Assembly (NCBI RefSeq): GCF_002847525.1
Contig: NZ_PKKM01000003.1
Location: forward strand, 62,001-126,000
DNA length: 64,000 nucleotides
Reading direction: 5' to 3'
Source of the DNA: Schaalia odontolytica
GTDB taxonomy: Bacteria > Actinomycetota > Actinomycetes > Actinomycetales > Actinomycetaceae
The notes under the pieces were generated by a model that saw nothing but the letters and a program-made list of their open reading frames with translations, ran no database searches and was not told the origin of the DNA. The position numbers and the translations under genes are program-made. Positions 46,547 through 62,949 of this stretch are shown here, one piece after another. Position 1 is the stretch's first letter, and the number at the start of each line of letters is the position of its first letter.

Positions 46547-48670
46547 TCAGTTGCCCCGAGACTTGCCGACGATCTCGTCCGCGACGGCGCGCGGAACCTC
46601 GGCATAGCTGTCGAACTCCATGGAGTAGACAGCGCGGCCCTGCGTCTTGGAGCGCAGGTCGCCAACGTATCCGAACATCTCGGACAGCGGCACCTGAGCC
46701 TTGACGACGCGCACGCCGTGCTGCTCGTCCATCGACGAGATCTGACCACGACGAGAGTTGAGGTCGCCGATGACATCGCCCATGTACTCCTCGGGAGTAC
46801 GAACCTCAACGGCCATGATCGGCTCGAGGAGGACGGGGTTAGCCTTCTTAGCAGCTTCCTTCAGCGCCATCGAGCCAGCAACCTTGAACGCCATTTCGGA
46901 GGAGTCAACCTCGTGGTAGGCGCCGTCGAGCAGCGTGGCCTTGATGTCGACCATCGGGTAGCCGGCGAGAACGCCGGACTGCATGGCGTCCTTGATGCCC
47001 GCGTCGACCGACGGGATGTACTCGCGAGGAACGCGGCCACCGGTGACCTTGTCCTCGAACATGTACTCTTCCTCGGAGTCGGCCGGGAGGGGCTCCAGGG
47101 CGATGATGACACGCGCGAACTGACCGGAACCACCGGTCTGCTTCTTGTGCGTGTATTCGTACTTCTCGACCGCCTTGCGGATGGTCTCGCGGTAGGCAAC
47201 CATCGGGTTACCCACGTTGGCCTCGACCTTGAACTCGCGACGCATACGGTCGACGATGATGTCGAGGTGGAGCTCACCCATACCACCGATGATGGTCTGG
47301 CCGGTCTCAGCGTCGAGCTCGACGGTGAACGTCGGGTCCTCTTCCGCCAGCTTCTGGATGGCGACGCCCATCTTCTCCTGGTCGGCCTTCGACTTGGGCT
47401 CGACGGCGACCTGGATAACGGGGGCGGGGAACGTCATCGACTCGAGGACGATCGGCTTGTCCATCGCGGACAGGGTGTCGCCGGTCGTGGTGTCCTTGAG
47501 GCCGATCACCGCGTAGATGTGGCCAGCGTGCGCCACGTCGACGGGGTTCTCCTTGTTCGAGTGCATCTGGAAGATCTTGCCGATGCGCTCCTTCTTGCCC
47601 TTGGTCGAGTTGAGGACCTGGGCGCCGGACTCGACCTTACCGGAGTACACGCGGATGAAGGTGAGCTTGCCGTAGAAGGGGTGAGCGGCGATCTTGAACG
47701 CCAGAGCGGAGAAGGGCTCGTTCTCGTCGGGCTTACGAACCTCGGTCTCTTCCTCGGTCTCAGAACCGGGGAGGAAGCCGCGAACGTCGCCGATGTCGAG
47801 CGGGGAGGGCAGGAAGTCCACGACGGCGTCGAGGACGGGCTGCACGCCCATGTTGCGCAGAGCGGTACCGCAGTAGACGGGGAACGCGCGCGAGGAGATG
47901 GTCAGGAGGCGGATGCCTTCCTTGATCTGCTCGAGCGTGAGCTCGCCGTTCTCCAGGTAAGCCTCGGTCAGCTCGTCGGAGCCCTCAGCGGCGGCCTCAA
48001 CGAGCGCCTCGCGGTACTCTTCAGCCTTTTCCTGGTACTCGGCGGGGATCGGGCCGCGCTCGACGACGGAGCCGAGCGTGTCGTTGCCCTTGTCGTCCTT
48101 GGCCGGGTAGGTCAGGGCCTCCATGGTCAGCAGGTCGATGTTGCCGACGAAGTCGTTCTCGGCGCCCATCGGGAGCTGCATGACGATCGGGGTCGCGTGC
48201 AGGCGGTCGCGGATGGTACCAACCGAGAAGTAGAAGTCGGCACCCATCTTGTCCATCTTGTTGATGAAGCAGATACGGGGGACGTCGTACTTGTCGGCCT
48301 GACGCCACACGGTCTCGGACTGGGGCTCAACGCCCTCCTTGCCGTCGAACACGGCGACGGCGCCGTCGAGGACGCGCAGGGAGCGCTCAACCTCGACGGT
48401 GAAGTCAACGTGACCGGGGGTGTCAATGATGTTGATCTGGTTACCGTTCCAGAAAGAGGTAACGGCGGCGGACGTAATCGTGATGCCGCGTTCCTTTTCC
48501 TGTTCCATCCAGTCGGTCGTCGAGGCGCCGTCGTGCGTCTCGCCGATCTTGTAGTTGATGCCCGTGTAGAACAGGATTCGTTCGGTCACGGTCGTCTTGC
48601 CGGCATCGATGTGAGCCATGATGCCAATGTTGCGGACCTTGTTGAGATCCGTCAGCACCTCTAGTGCCAC
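46547..48670 (-). CDS. fusA: Elongation factor G
   Basis: GTPase of translocation and, with RRF, ribosome recycling. The 707-residue product has AHIDAGKTT at 19-27, [17 protein letters not shown], the domain IV loop [15 protein letters not shown] and the C-terminal [20 protein letters not shown]. Normal length. It follows rpsG after 80 bp that hold a perfect hairpin. Confidence 0.99.
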   Translation of the reverse strand: MALEVLTDLNKVRNIGIMAHIDAGKTTVTERILFYTGINYKIGETHDGASTTDWMEQEKERGITITSAAVTSFWNGNQINIIDTPGHVDFTVEVERSLRVLDGAVAVFDGKEGVEPQSETVWRQADKYDVPRICFINKMDKMGADFYFSVGTIRDRLHATPIVMQLPMGAENDFVGNIDLLTMEALTYPAKDDKGNDTLGSVVERGPIPAEYQEKAEEYREALVEAAAEGSDELTEAYLENGELTLEQIKEGIRLLTISSRAFPVYCGTALRNMGVQPVLDAVVDFLPSPLDIGDVRGFLPGSETEEETEVRKPDENEPFSALAFKIAAHPFYGKLTFIRVYSGKVESGAQVLNSTKGKKERIGKIFQMHSNKENPVDVAHAGHIYAVIGLKDTTTGDTLSAMDKPIVLESMTFPAPVIQVAVEPKSKADQEKMGVAIQKLAEEDPTFTVELDAETGQTIIGGMGELHLDIIVDRMRREFKVEANVGNPMVAYRETIRKAVEKYEYTHKKQTGGSGQFARVIIALEPLPADSEEEYMFEDKVTGGRVPREYIPSVDAGIKDAMQSGVLAGYPMVDIKATLLDGAYHEVDSSEMAFKVAGSMALKEAAKKANPVLLEPIMAVEVRTPEEYMGDVIGDLNSRRGQISSMDEQHGVRVVKAQVPLSEMFGYVGDLRSKTQGRAVYSMEFDSYAEVPRAVADEIVGKSRGN

Positions 48671-48715
48671 GAGTGTGGTTCCTTCGTTCGAAGTAATGGG
48701 TGTTCTTGCTGCGTG

Positions 48716-48745
48716 AGACGAGGCCCGGTTGCCCAGGCCTCGTCT
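48716..48745. terminator. Hairpin between rpsG and fusA
   Basis: Perfect 10-bp stem AGACGAGGCC/GGCCTCGTCT with a 10-nt loop, 5 bp after the rpsG stop. The T-run (TTT) lies on the plus-strand side, so on the minus strand it more likely causes partial termination or processing. Confidence 0.75.
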
Positions 48746-48750
48746 TTAAA

Positions 48751-49221
48751 TCACCAGCGGTAGTGCGCGAAGGCGCGGTTGGACTCAGCCATCTTGTGCA
48801 TGTCCTCACGGCGCTTCACAGCGGCACCGAGGCCGTTGGAGGCGTCGAGGATCTCGTTGGCGAGACGCTCGGTCATGGTCTTCTCGCGACGCTGACGCGA
48901 GAAGTCAACCAGCCAGCGCAGGGCCAGCGTCGTGGCGCGCGCGGGGCGAACCTCGACGGGGACCTGGTAGGTCGCGCCACCGACACGGCGGGAGCGGACC
49001 TCGAGGGCCGGACGAATGTTCTCGAGAGCGCGCTTGAGCACGGAGACGGGCTCCTGCTCGGTGCGCTCGCGAACGGTTTCAAGTGCGCCGTAGACGATGC
49101 GCTCGGCGACGGTCTTCTTGCCGTCGAGGAGAACGCGGTTGACCAGCTGGGTCACGACCTTGGAGCCGTAAACCGGGTCATCGACGAGGGGGCGACGGGG
49201 AGCGGGGCCCTTACGAGGCAT
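48751..49221 (-). CDS. rpsG: 30S ribosomal protein uS7
   Basis: 156 residues, [20 protein letters not shown], normal length; organises the head near the E site. [20 protein letters not shown] is conserved. The ATG overlaps the rpsL stop by one base (TAATG). Confidence 0.98.
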   Translation of the reverse strand: MPRKGPAPRRPLVDDPVYGSKVVTQLVNRVLLDGKKTVAERIVYGALETVRERTEQEPVSVLKRALENIRPALEVRSRRVGGATYQVPVEVRPARATTLALRWLVDFSRQRREKTMTERLANEILDASNGLGAAVKRREDMHKMAESNRAFAHYRW

Positions 49222-49595
49222 TACTTCTTCTCCTTCTTCGCGCCGTAACGGGAACGAGCCTGCTGACGGCCGCGGACACCCTGGGTGTCGAGCGAGCCGC
49301 GGACGATGCGGTAACGCACGCCGGGCAGGTCCTTCACACGACCACCGCGCACGAGCACGATCGAGTGCTCCTGCAGGTTGTGGCCCTCACCGGGGATGTA
49401 GGCGGTGACTTCGATGCCGGACGAAAGGCGCACACGAGCGACCTTTCGCAGAGCCGAGTTCGGCTTCTTCGGCGTGGTGGTGTACACACGGGTGCACACG
49501 CCGCGACGCTGGGGGGAGCCCTTCAGCGCGGGGGTCTTCACCTTCGCGCGCTTCGAGACACGTCCCTTGCGGACGAGCTGCTGAATGGTAGGCAC
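49221..49595 (-). CDS. rpsL: 30S ribosomal protein uS12
   Basis: 124-residue decoding-centre protein. The start is GTG 49595, giving [12 protein letters not shown]; 13 residues upstream are not family-like. The streptomycin-determining lysines are wild type: Lys43 in TPKKPNS and Lys88 in [12 protein letters not shown]. First gene of rpsL-rpsG-fusA-tuf. Confidence 0.97.
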   Translation of the reverse strand: MPTIQQLVRKGRVSKRAKVKTPALKGSPQRRGVCTRVYTTTPKKPNSALRKVARVRLSSGIEVTAYIPGEGHNLQEHSIVLVRGGRVKDLPGVRYRIVRGSLDTQGVRGRQQARSRYGAKKEKK

Positions 49596-50102
49596 TGGGT
49601 CTCCAGTTTCTTTCCGTCGGCGGCCTCCCCTCACTTTAAGGGGCGGCCCTGATTGTCAGTCTTCCGCGACTGTTGTCACCCCCGTGTGGGCACACGTGTC
49701 CGCCTGGGGGCCGGCGCGCCATGATAACCACGTGGGTCAGAGAATGACGCCCGGAGCTCCGACGGACGGAGCCCGCTCCCGGTTTCCCGGGCACAGAGGT
49801 TCCACAGAAGCGGGAACCACCCTCAAGGATAGTGGGAAACGTCGCCGTTCGTCAAAGGGGGTGTTCTGTGGTTCCCCCCTCATCGACGAGGCCGGGGCGC
49901 GCATGCGGGGCACCGGTCGTTTGCACAGTGGCGCAGGCAGCCTCTGGAGCCACGTCGATGTTCCCACCGTGCGTCACATCTGCACACACGAACAAGCACA
50001 CGGAGGGGCCCGCAGGCTCTTGCCTGCGGGCCCCTCCCCCACGGGTGAACGACACTCAATGTCACCCGGGGATCATACTCCGTCCGTCTGTTCCCAGATC
50101 GG
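49596..50102. other. Intergenic region between rpsL and the GH3 gene
   Basis: No credible gene. Contents: rpsL leader; complementary blocks CCACAGAA and TTCTGTGG (about 49802/49864) and GGGAACCAC/GTGGTTCCC (49812-49820 and 49868-49876) that could fold together; a dispersed GCCCCGGCCTCGT copy (minus strand, 49886-49898); and the GH3 terminator. The rpsL promoter could not be placed with confidence. Confidence 0.65.
50002..50037 (-). terminator. Terminator of the GH3 gene
   Basis: Perfect 16-bp stem GGAGGGGCCCGCAGGC/GCCTGCGGGCCCCTCC with a TCTT loop, 66 bp after the gene's stop. Confidence 0.9.
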
Positions 50103-53054
50103 TCACTCTTCCGCCTTCTCGGCCCCGGCCTCGTCGATCGACGCATTGGGCTCGACGGTGATCACGGCCTCGGCCTTGCGAGCGCGGTAGCGGCGGATCG
50201 CGACCACCTCAAGACCCAGCAGCGACAGGATCAGGAGCCCTGCCACGACCCACGTGATGTACTCCCACGCGTTGCGCGTGACCTCGGGCTGGCCGTTCTC
50301 GTACATCCACGAGTTCGCAACCGTGTAGAGGATGTTGTGCGAGGCGCGACGCAGAGAGCTGACGCCCGCCGCATCCTGCACGTTGACCGTGGCGATCGGC
50401 ATGTCGATCGTCGCGAGCATCAGGTCACCGCCGTTGCGCGTGATCTGGTCCGCGTTCTGGTATCCCATGCCCGCGAAGTAGTCGGTGAGGACCATGCCGC
50501 GGAAGCCCCACTCGTCGCGCAGGACGTTATTGAGCAGCGCAGAGTTCGCACCCGCGTACTCGGGGCCGATGTAGTTGAACGCGCTCATGATCGCGTGTGC
50601 GCCGCCGTCCTTGACGCCGATCTCGAAGGAACGCAGGTAGATTTCGCGCATTGCCTGCTCGTTCGTCCAGGTCGCCAGCATGTGCGTGCGGTTCGTTTCC
50701 TGGTCGTTGAGGGCGAAGTGCTTGAGGAAGGCGTACACGCCCTTGGCCTGGGCGCCCTTGATCTCCTCGGCGACCTGCGAGTCGGCCAGGACCGGATCCT
50801 CCGAGAAGTACTCGAAGTTACGGCCCGCGTAGGCGTAGCGGTGCGTGTTCGTGGCCGGCGCGTACCAGCCCGAGACCTGCATGTCGTGCGCCATCGTGCC
50901 GATCGCATCACCGAAGGAACGTGCGAGCTCCTTGTTGAAGGTGGCCGCAACGGATACCGCGGAGGGCAGACCAATCGAGCCGACGCCCGTGAAGTTGTTG
51001 TTCAGCGAGGCGGGGCCGTCCACGTCGGAGACGCGCAGCTTGCCGATCGAGGAGATCGCCGGGGAGCCGTAGCCACCCTTGGAGATGAGGGTGTTCATTT
51101 CCTTGACGGTGAGCTGGTCGAGGAGCTGGTCCCACTTCGGGTCGTCGTAATCGAGGCCCGCGAGGTCACCCAGGACGAGGCCGTTCTTGGCGCCCGTGGT
51201 GGGCATCGTCGCACTGCTGTCAGCGTCGGCGGCTGCCGCGTCGTAGTTCGACGTCGCGAGGAACTTCGCCTTGCTGGCCTCGCTCATCTCGAAGTTCGTG
51301 GGAGCCGCGGTCGCCTCCGCGAGGTTGGCGAAGCGGCCTGCGCGCGACAGGTAGGTGACGTCACCCTTCGCGTCGTCGAACTGGTTGGTGGCCACGACCT
51401 TGTCACCGTCGTGCGTATTGTCGGCGGTGTTGAAGGTCTGCGTCGCATCCACCGTGTAGGTCTTCTCATCGATGACGTCGTGCGAGTTGGTGCGCGCGGA
51501 GATCTTGTAGTCGCCGGCCTCGAGCACGTAGGCCTTCGCATTCACCGAGTCGTAGGAGGCGAGCGAATCGCGGTTCCAGGTGACCGTCAGCGTCTCGGAC
51601 TCATCGGGCTCCAACAGCTTGGTCTTCTCATAAGACAGCAGGTTCGCGGAAGCCTTTTCGATGCCACCGTCCGTGTAGGGCGGGTTGTCATAGATCTGGA
51701 CGATGTCCTTACCGGCGACCTGGCCGGTGTTCGTGACGGTGACGTCCGCGGACATGGTTCCCGTGGCCTCGTCGACCGAGATGTCGCTCATCGACTGGGA
51801 GAACGTCGTGTAGGACAGGCCGAAACCGAAGGGGTAGACGACCTCGTTGCCGTAGTCGATGACGCCCTCAGCGGCGGCCGTCTCGTACCAGCGGTAGCCG
51901 ACGTAGATCGAGTCGTTGTAGTTGACGAAGGACGGCTGCGTCTGGGTGCCCTTGTTGAAGGGGTCGTCCTGGGCGAACTCCGTCATGTTCGTGTACTGGA
52001 AGTCGCCGAAGTTGTTGGCTGCGGGGCCCGACTTGATGTCACGCGGGAACGTGTCGGGGGTCTTCGCCGAGGGGTTCACCTCGCCGTCCAGGATGCGGCC
52101 CAGCGCGTTGAATCCAACCTGGCCGCCGGGGATTGCCCACACGATCGCGTCGATCTCCGGGTCGTCCTGGAGGTCACCCAGCTGGAACGCGTTCGCAGCG
52201 TTGATAACGACGACCGTCTTCGTCGAGGTCTTCTTCGCCAGCTCGATCATGTCCTTCTCGGGACGTGTCAGCTCGAGGTAGCCCTGGCCATCCTCGAAGT
52301 CCGTGTACTCCTCGGAGTTGTTCGTGTAGCTGAAGTACGGGTTGTCAGCCATCTCCTTGTTGACGTCGCGGGGCAGGTCGAAGCCCTCGCCGCCCGAGCG
52401 GGCGATCGTCACGACCGCGGTGTCACCGAAGGCTGTTGCGTTGGAGAGCAGGTCGTCAGAGTACTTGTCCTGCGTGGGCTCGGGCAGCGACCAGTCAGCC
52501 TTGAACATGCCGACCTCGGGGCGCTCAGCGCGGTAGGCGGTGTACAGGTTCGTCAGCTCATCATTCGTGGTGAAGCCAGCGTTATGCAGGCCATCAAGCA
52601 GGGTCGTCGTCGGGTTGTCCTTCGACAGCGAGCCGGAGCCGGTGCCGCCGTAGATCGGGTTCGTAGAGCCCCAACCCCACACGTTGATCGCGGAGCCCTT
52701 GGCGAGAGGCAGGGCACCGCCGTGATTCTTCAGGAGGACCATGCCCTCGTCGGAAATGTCGTTGCCCAGATCCTCCACCTGAGTCTTCGACGCATCCGTC
52801 AGCGCGCCGGTGCCGGCCGCTAGGTCGAGCACCGTCTTGAAGCCGCCGTACAGCATCGACACGACAGCCAGGACGACCGCGACGAAAGCCGCAACCCAGG
52901 CCGTCGAGCGCATCAGCTTACGGGCAGGTTTGCCCATCTTGAAAACAGCGAGGGAGACGATGATGGCGAGCGCCAGCGCCACGCCGATGACGATCAAGGG
53001 GACCTTGATCGACTCAACCATCTTCCACACATCAGACCAGTTGATGGAAAGCAT
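50103..53054 (-). CDS. Membrane-anchored GH3-family glycosidase with permuted domain order
   Basis: A 983-residue beta-glucosidase-like protein. Order seen: two N-terminal membrane spans (about 18-38 and 50-70); the GH3 C-terminal (alpha/beta sandwich) domain first, from LLKNHGGALPLAKGS (about 105-400); an Fn3-like domain (about 435-530); then the GH3 N-terminal barrel (about 650-900) with RVSDVDGPASL, LKHFALNDQETNRTH and the nucleophile Asp858 in GMVLTDYF; and a third span near 932-953 with a basic/acidic tail. Canonical GH3 enzymes have barrel first. The enzyme would face outward between two anchors. Substrate is unknown; beta-glucoside is the family default. It stands alone between terminators. 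Confidence 0.88.
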   Translation of the reverse strand: MLSINWSDVWKMVESIKVPLIVIGVALALAIIVSLAVFKMGKPARKLMRSTAWVAAFVAVVLAVVSMLYGGFKTVLDLAAGTGALTDASKTQVEDLGNDISDEGMVLLKNHGGALPLAKGSAINVWGWGSTNPIYGGTGSGSLSKDNPTTTLLDGLHNAGFTTNDELTNLYTAYRAERPEVGMFKADWSLPEPTQDKYSDDLLSNATAFGDTAVVTIARSGGEGFDLPRDVNKEMADNPYFSYTNNSEEYTDFEDGQGYLELTRPEKDMIELAKKTSTKTVVVINAANAFQLGDLQDDPEIDAIVWAIPGGQVGFNALGRILDGEVNPSAKTPDTFPRDIKSGPAANNFGDFQYTNMTEFAQDDPFNKGTQTQPSFVNYNDSIYVGYRWYETAAAEGVIDYGNEVVYPFGFGLSYTTFSQSMSDISVDEATGTMSADVTVTNTGQVAGKDIVQIYDNPPYTDGGIEKASANLLSYEKTKLLEPDESETLTVTWNRDSLASYDSVNAKAYVLEAGDYKISARTNSHDVIDEKTYTVDATQTFNTADNTHDGDKVVATNQFDDAKGDVTYLSRAGRFANLAEATAAPTNFEMSEASKAKFLATSNYDAAAADADSSATMPTTGAKNGLVLGDLAGLDYDDPKWDQLLDQLTVKEMNTLISKGGYGSPAISSIGKLRVSDVDGPASLNNNFTGVGSIGLPSAVSVAATFNKELARSFGDAIGTMAHDMQVSGWYAPATNTHRYAYAGRNFEYFSEDPVLADSQVAEEIKGAQAKGVYAFLKHFALNDQETNRTHMLATWTNEQAMREIYLRSFEIGVKDGGAHAIMSAFNYIGPEYAGANSALLNNVLRDEWGFRGMVLTDYFAGMGYQNADQITRNGGDLMLATIDMPIATVNVQDAAGVSSLRRASHNILYTVANSWMYENGQPEVTRNAWEYITWVVAGLLILSLLGLEVVAIRRYRARKAEAVITVEPNASIDEAGAEKAEE

Positions 53055-53403
53055 TGTTGATGTCCTCTTTCAGTTCCGAAACCCTGCATCCCAGAGCCAG
53101 ATCAGCTCCCTTTCCATCCCCGTTTGTGTCTCCATAGACATGGGTCGCCGCAGACCAGAGGGCAGATGGGAACCGCCACCACCTATTCAACCGCACGGTC
53201 GGCCCCATGTGGTGGGGCCTCGTGCGTTCTGTCGGATTGGACGCACAATCTGTCAGGATGGACATCCTGGTGCCCCGCAGGCTTCGCCGCCTACGCGGAA
53301 AGCGACTCTCCCCGCCACCAACGAGAATAACCACAGGGGATGCGCGAGGGCCCGGCCCCCTCGCGGGGACCGGGCCCAATGACGTTGTCGACCGGATCTG
53401 CGA
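53055..53403. other. Intergenic region upstream of the GH3 gene
   Basis: No credible gene. It carries a hairpin GGCCCCA-TGTGG-TGGGGCC (53201-53219), a perfect palindromic site CAGGAT-GGAC-ATCCTG (53254-53269) and the terminator of the neighbouring surface-protein gene. The palindromes lie 147-215 bp before the GH3 start and could be operators. Confidence 0.65.
53348..53377 (-). terminator. Terminator of the LASTG surface-protein gene
   Basis: Stem GGGCCCGG-C-CCCC / GGGG-A-CCGGGCCC with one mismatch and a TCGC loop, 26 bp after the stop. Confidence 0.87.
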
Positions 53404-54852
53404 TCAGCGTGCGCGGCGCCTCGCCACGACGAGGCCGACGCCGGCGACGCCGAGCAGGCCAACGAGCGCGATGGCAACGCCGGTGTTCGCGCCGGTGCTG
53501 GCCAGCTTGTTACCTTCAGTGCTCGTGCCACCCGCAGGTTGGGGCTGCTCGGCAGTCGGCTGCGGCTGCTCAGCGGTGGGCTGCGGCTGCTCGACAGTCG
53601 GCTGCGACTGCTCGGGAGTCGGCTGGGTCTCATCGGGCTTCGGAAGCTCGGGGAAATCGCATGTCGAAGACGCCGAGGTATCGGACTCAGCGATGGCTGC
53701 ACCGCTCGTCGTCGTCCCCGAGATCTTCACGAGCGGAGTAACCTCAGCGCTGCCGGTGATAAGGAACGAGAACTTCACCGACCCGTTGGCGGGAAGCTCC
53801 AGATCCTTGAAGGTAAGAACCTTGCCCGCGACCGTCGGCTCGGGGGCACCACTGGCCGACTGGGGAACGTAGGTGGCGTCGTCCGACAGTGTCGCAATGA
53901 CCGTCTGAACCGACTTGACATCACGGTTCGGGTTCGTGATCGTCACGCCGATGGTGCGCGTCGCGGTGGAGTCGGCGCCCGGCTGGGCGACGGCGCATGT
54001 CGCGGAGGACAGCGCGACCTGGCCCTTCGGCGAGAAGGAGGTGATGAGAGAGTAGTCGGCGGTCGTATTCGGCTCGAGCGTACGAGTCCAGCTCAGCGCC
54101 ATGCCGTTATCCCGGTTGGAATCTGCTCCCTCAAGCATGTTGGGCAGCGGTGCACGATCCTTGAGCTTACCCCAGACCTCGTAGAAGCCACCGTAGTAGT
54201 AGCTCGAACCGGCGGTCGTCGGGACGAACTGCTCGACTCGACCACGATCCGTATGCGTGCCGGTTTCCGAATCCTTCGCTCGGCAGATGACCGTCCCCGT
54301 GTTCGCGTCGTACTCGCCGAAGCCGTAATCGTCGTCCTGGAGGTAGCAATCCGCCGCGTGGTAAAGAGTAAAGTCCCGAGCAGCATCCGAGATGTTCTTC
54401 ACCGACGAGGTCGTCGCGTAGAAGTCATTGCCCGTGGAGTAGGTGTCCGTCTGCGTGATCTCGAATCCACCGCCGCGAACGACAGTCGTGAGGACCCACG
54501 GATCGGCTTGAGTGCCCGTTCCTGACTTCGTTTGCGAGACCGGCGTCCAGGCGATCGCACTCATAGACCGTGCCTGACGCGAATTTAACTCCCCCGGACC
54601 GAACAGCTCAGATCCCACAGCGAGGAACGTTCCACAGTCGGCTGGATCCGTAGTGGAGTTAGCGTTGTAGAACTCGTTATACCTATCGCCCTTGTAGTTG
54701 ATCGAGCAGTTGAGCGTGTCGGAGATGGCAATCCGAACGAGCGGTCCGTCCGTATCCTCAATCGTGGGACCAGCCGCAAGGGCCGCCAACGGGTTGAGAA
54801 CGAGGGTCGCGGAGCCGAGCGCAGCAATGACCAGTTTCTTGGACAGGCGCAT
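53404..54852 (-). CDS. Sortase-anchored surface protein (LASTG), function unknown
   Basis: A 482-residue exported wall protein. Signal peptide MRLSKKLVIAALGSATLVL ends near residue 27 (ALAAG). The mature part (30-400) is a beta-rich region I do not recognise; it holds five cysteines that could form disulfides. A Pro/Gln/Glu-rich stalk of QPTAEQP-type repeats (about 408-437) follows, then LASTG at 450-454, a hydrophobic span and the basic end RRRAR. This is a class of LPxTG-like sorting signal common in actinobacteria. It is transcribed alone, from a promoter at 54892-54920, and ends in a terminator. No enzymatic motif is seen; adhesin or matrix-binding roles are guesses. Confidence 0.87.
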   Translation of the reverse strand: MRLSKKLVIAALGSATLVLNPLAALAAGPTIEDTDGPLVRIAISDTLNCSINYKGDRYNEFYNANSTTDPADCGTFLAVGSELFGPGELNSRQARSMSAIAWTPVSQTKSGTGTQADPWVLTTVVRGGGFEITQTDTYSTGNDFYATTSSVKNISDAARDFTLYHAADCYLQDDDYGFGEYDANTGTVICRAKDSETGTHTDRGRVEQFVPTTAGSSYYYGGFYEVWGKLKDRAPLPNMLEGADSNRDNGMALSWTRTLEPNTTADYSLITSFSPKGQVALSSATCAVAQPGADSTATRTIGVTITNPNRDVKSVQTVIATLSDDATYVPQSASGAPEPTVAGKVLTFKDLELPANGSVKFSFLITGSAEVTPLVKISGTTTSGAAIAESDTSASSTCDFPELPKPDETQPTPEQSQPTVEQPQPTAEQPQPTAEQPQPAGGTSTEGNKLASTGANTGVAIALVGLLGVAGVGLVVARRRAR

Positions 54853-54891
54853 GAGGAGACATCCTTAAGCGTTGATGGATATTGTGCAACC

Positions 54892-54920
54892 AATCTAGCA
54901 TCCGTATGACAGCTTTCCAA
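54892..54920 (-). promoter_or_regulatory. Promoter of the LASTG surface-protein gene
   Basis: TTGGAA (54915-54920) and TAGATT (54892-54897) on the minus strand with a 17-bp spacer. Transcription would start near 54885, giving a leader of about 30 nt before the ATG at 54852, with AGGATG-type ribosome-binding sequence. Confidence 0.7.
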
Positions 54921-55019
54921 ATGGTTGAACTTTCATGTTTGACCGTCGCAGCTGGCACTCAATCTGCGTCACCGTTAGACATCCCCGGCGCGCTCAGGGC
55001 GAGCAAGCAGACACGACAA

Positions 55020-55064
55020 GGGGCCCCGGCCTTGTCACGTTCTCACGGACAAGGCCGGGGCCCC
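55020..55064 (-). terminator. Terminator of rpoBC
   Basis: Perfect 17-bp stem, GGGGCCCCGGCCTTGTC at 55020-55036 and its complement at 55048-55064, with an 11-nt loop, 19 bp after rpoC. Confidence 0.92.
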
Positions 55065-55082
55065 AAGCGGTCACGAACCGGA

Positions 55083-58985
<3,903 letters not shown>

Positions 58986-59000
58986 AGTTATCTCTCCCTA

Positions 59001-62477
<3,477 letters not shown>

Positions 62478-62522
62478 AGGGGATCCTTCCCTGCATGAAC
62501 GGTGCGCACGCTGCCTTATCAC

Positions 62523-62551
62523 CCATTATCTGACGCGTCCTGGTCCGTCAA
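62523..62551 (-). promoter_or_regulatory. rpoB promoter candidate, proximal
   Basis: TTGACG (62546-62551) and TAATGG (62523-62528) on the minus strand, 17-bp spacer, about 45 bp before the proposed TTG start. Confidence 0.55.
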
Positions 62552-62609
62552 GCGCCTGTTACGACGGCTGGATACGGGTCACCTCGGGCATGATAAGGCG
62601 CAAATACTC

Positions 62610-62638
62610 AGGCTACCGTGAGTCGCATCGCGAGTCAA
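62610..62638 (-). promoter_or_regulatory. rpoB promoter candidate, distal
   Basis: TTGACT (62633-62638) and TAGCCT (62610-62615) on the minus strand with a 17-bp spacer, about 130 bp before rpoB. A dispersed-motif variant (GGCCACGGCCTCGTTT on the minus strand) lies 33 bp further upstream. Confidence 0.65.
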
Positions 62639-62731
62639 GGCAGCGTGTGATATGTGCAGGGTTTCACGGAAACGAGGCCGTGGCCAGCTTGTTCGTCAGG
62701 TGCGACGCTGGCAGTACCCGGGCTTGGGTGG

Positions 62732-62808
62732 TGGTGCCCCAAGTCGGGCTTGAACCGACGACCCACGGATTATGAGTCCGCTGCTCTGACCGACTGAGCT
62801 ATTGGGGC
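62732..62808 (-). tRNA. tRNA with anticodon CAU (Ile2 or elongator Met)
   Basis: 77 nt including an encoded CCA. The cloverleaf is complete: acceptor GCCCCAA/TTGGGGC with A73, D arm GCTC/GAGC, anticodon arm GCGGA-CTCATAA-TCCGT, T arm GTCGG-TTCAAGC-CCGAC. The G1-C72 pair rules out initiator tRNA. C4-G69 and C5-G68 match the determinants known for lysidine synthetase TilS in E. coli, so it may be tRNA-Ile2 read with lysidine; elongator Met is the alternative. Confidence 0.93.
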
Positions 62809-62890
62809 GGTGCCATCCTATCGGAGGAACGCGAGCCTCTTCCACCGACACTTCGCCTTGATCTGTCGATCACGCTACAGCGACATAGGA

Positions 62891-62908
62891 CCTTAGTCGA
62901 GCCTAAGG
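62891..62908 (+). promoter_or_regulatory. Candidate operator upstream of poxB
   Basis: Perfect inverted repeat CCTTAG-N6-CTAAGG, 42 bp before the poxB start. A weak promoter candidate TTGATC (62858-62863) lies upstream with no good -10. Regulator unknown. Confidence 0.5.
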
Positions 62909-62949
62909 TGGTTTTACAAGGCCGCAGCCAATCAATTTAAGGAGATGGC

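Noticed and set aside
50103-53054. Frameshift or assembly error behind the odd GH3 domain order
   Set aside because: One uninterrupted frame with consistent codon use contains all domains and both catalytic regions.
62732-62808. Initiator tRNA-fMet
   Set aside because: Position 1-72 is a G-C pair and the anticodon stem lacks three G-C pairs.
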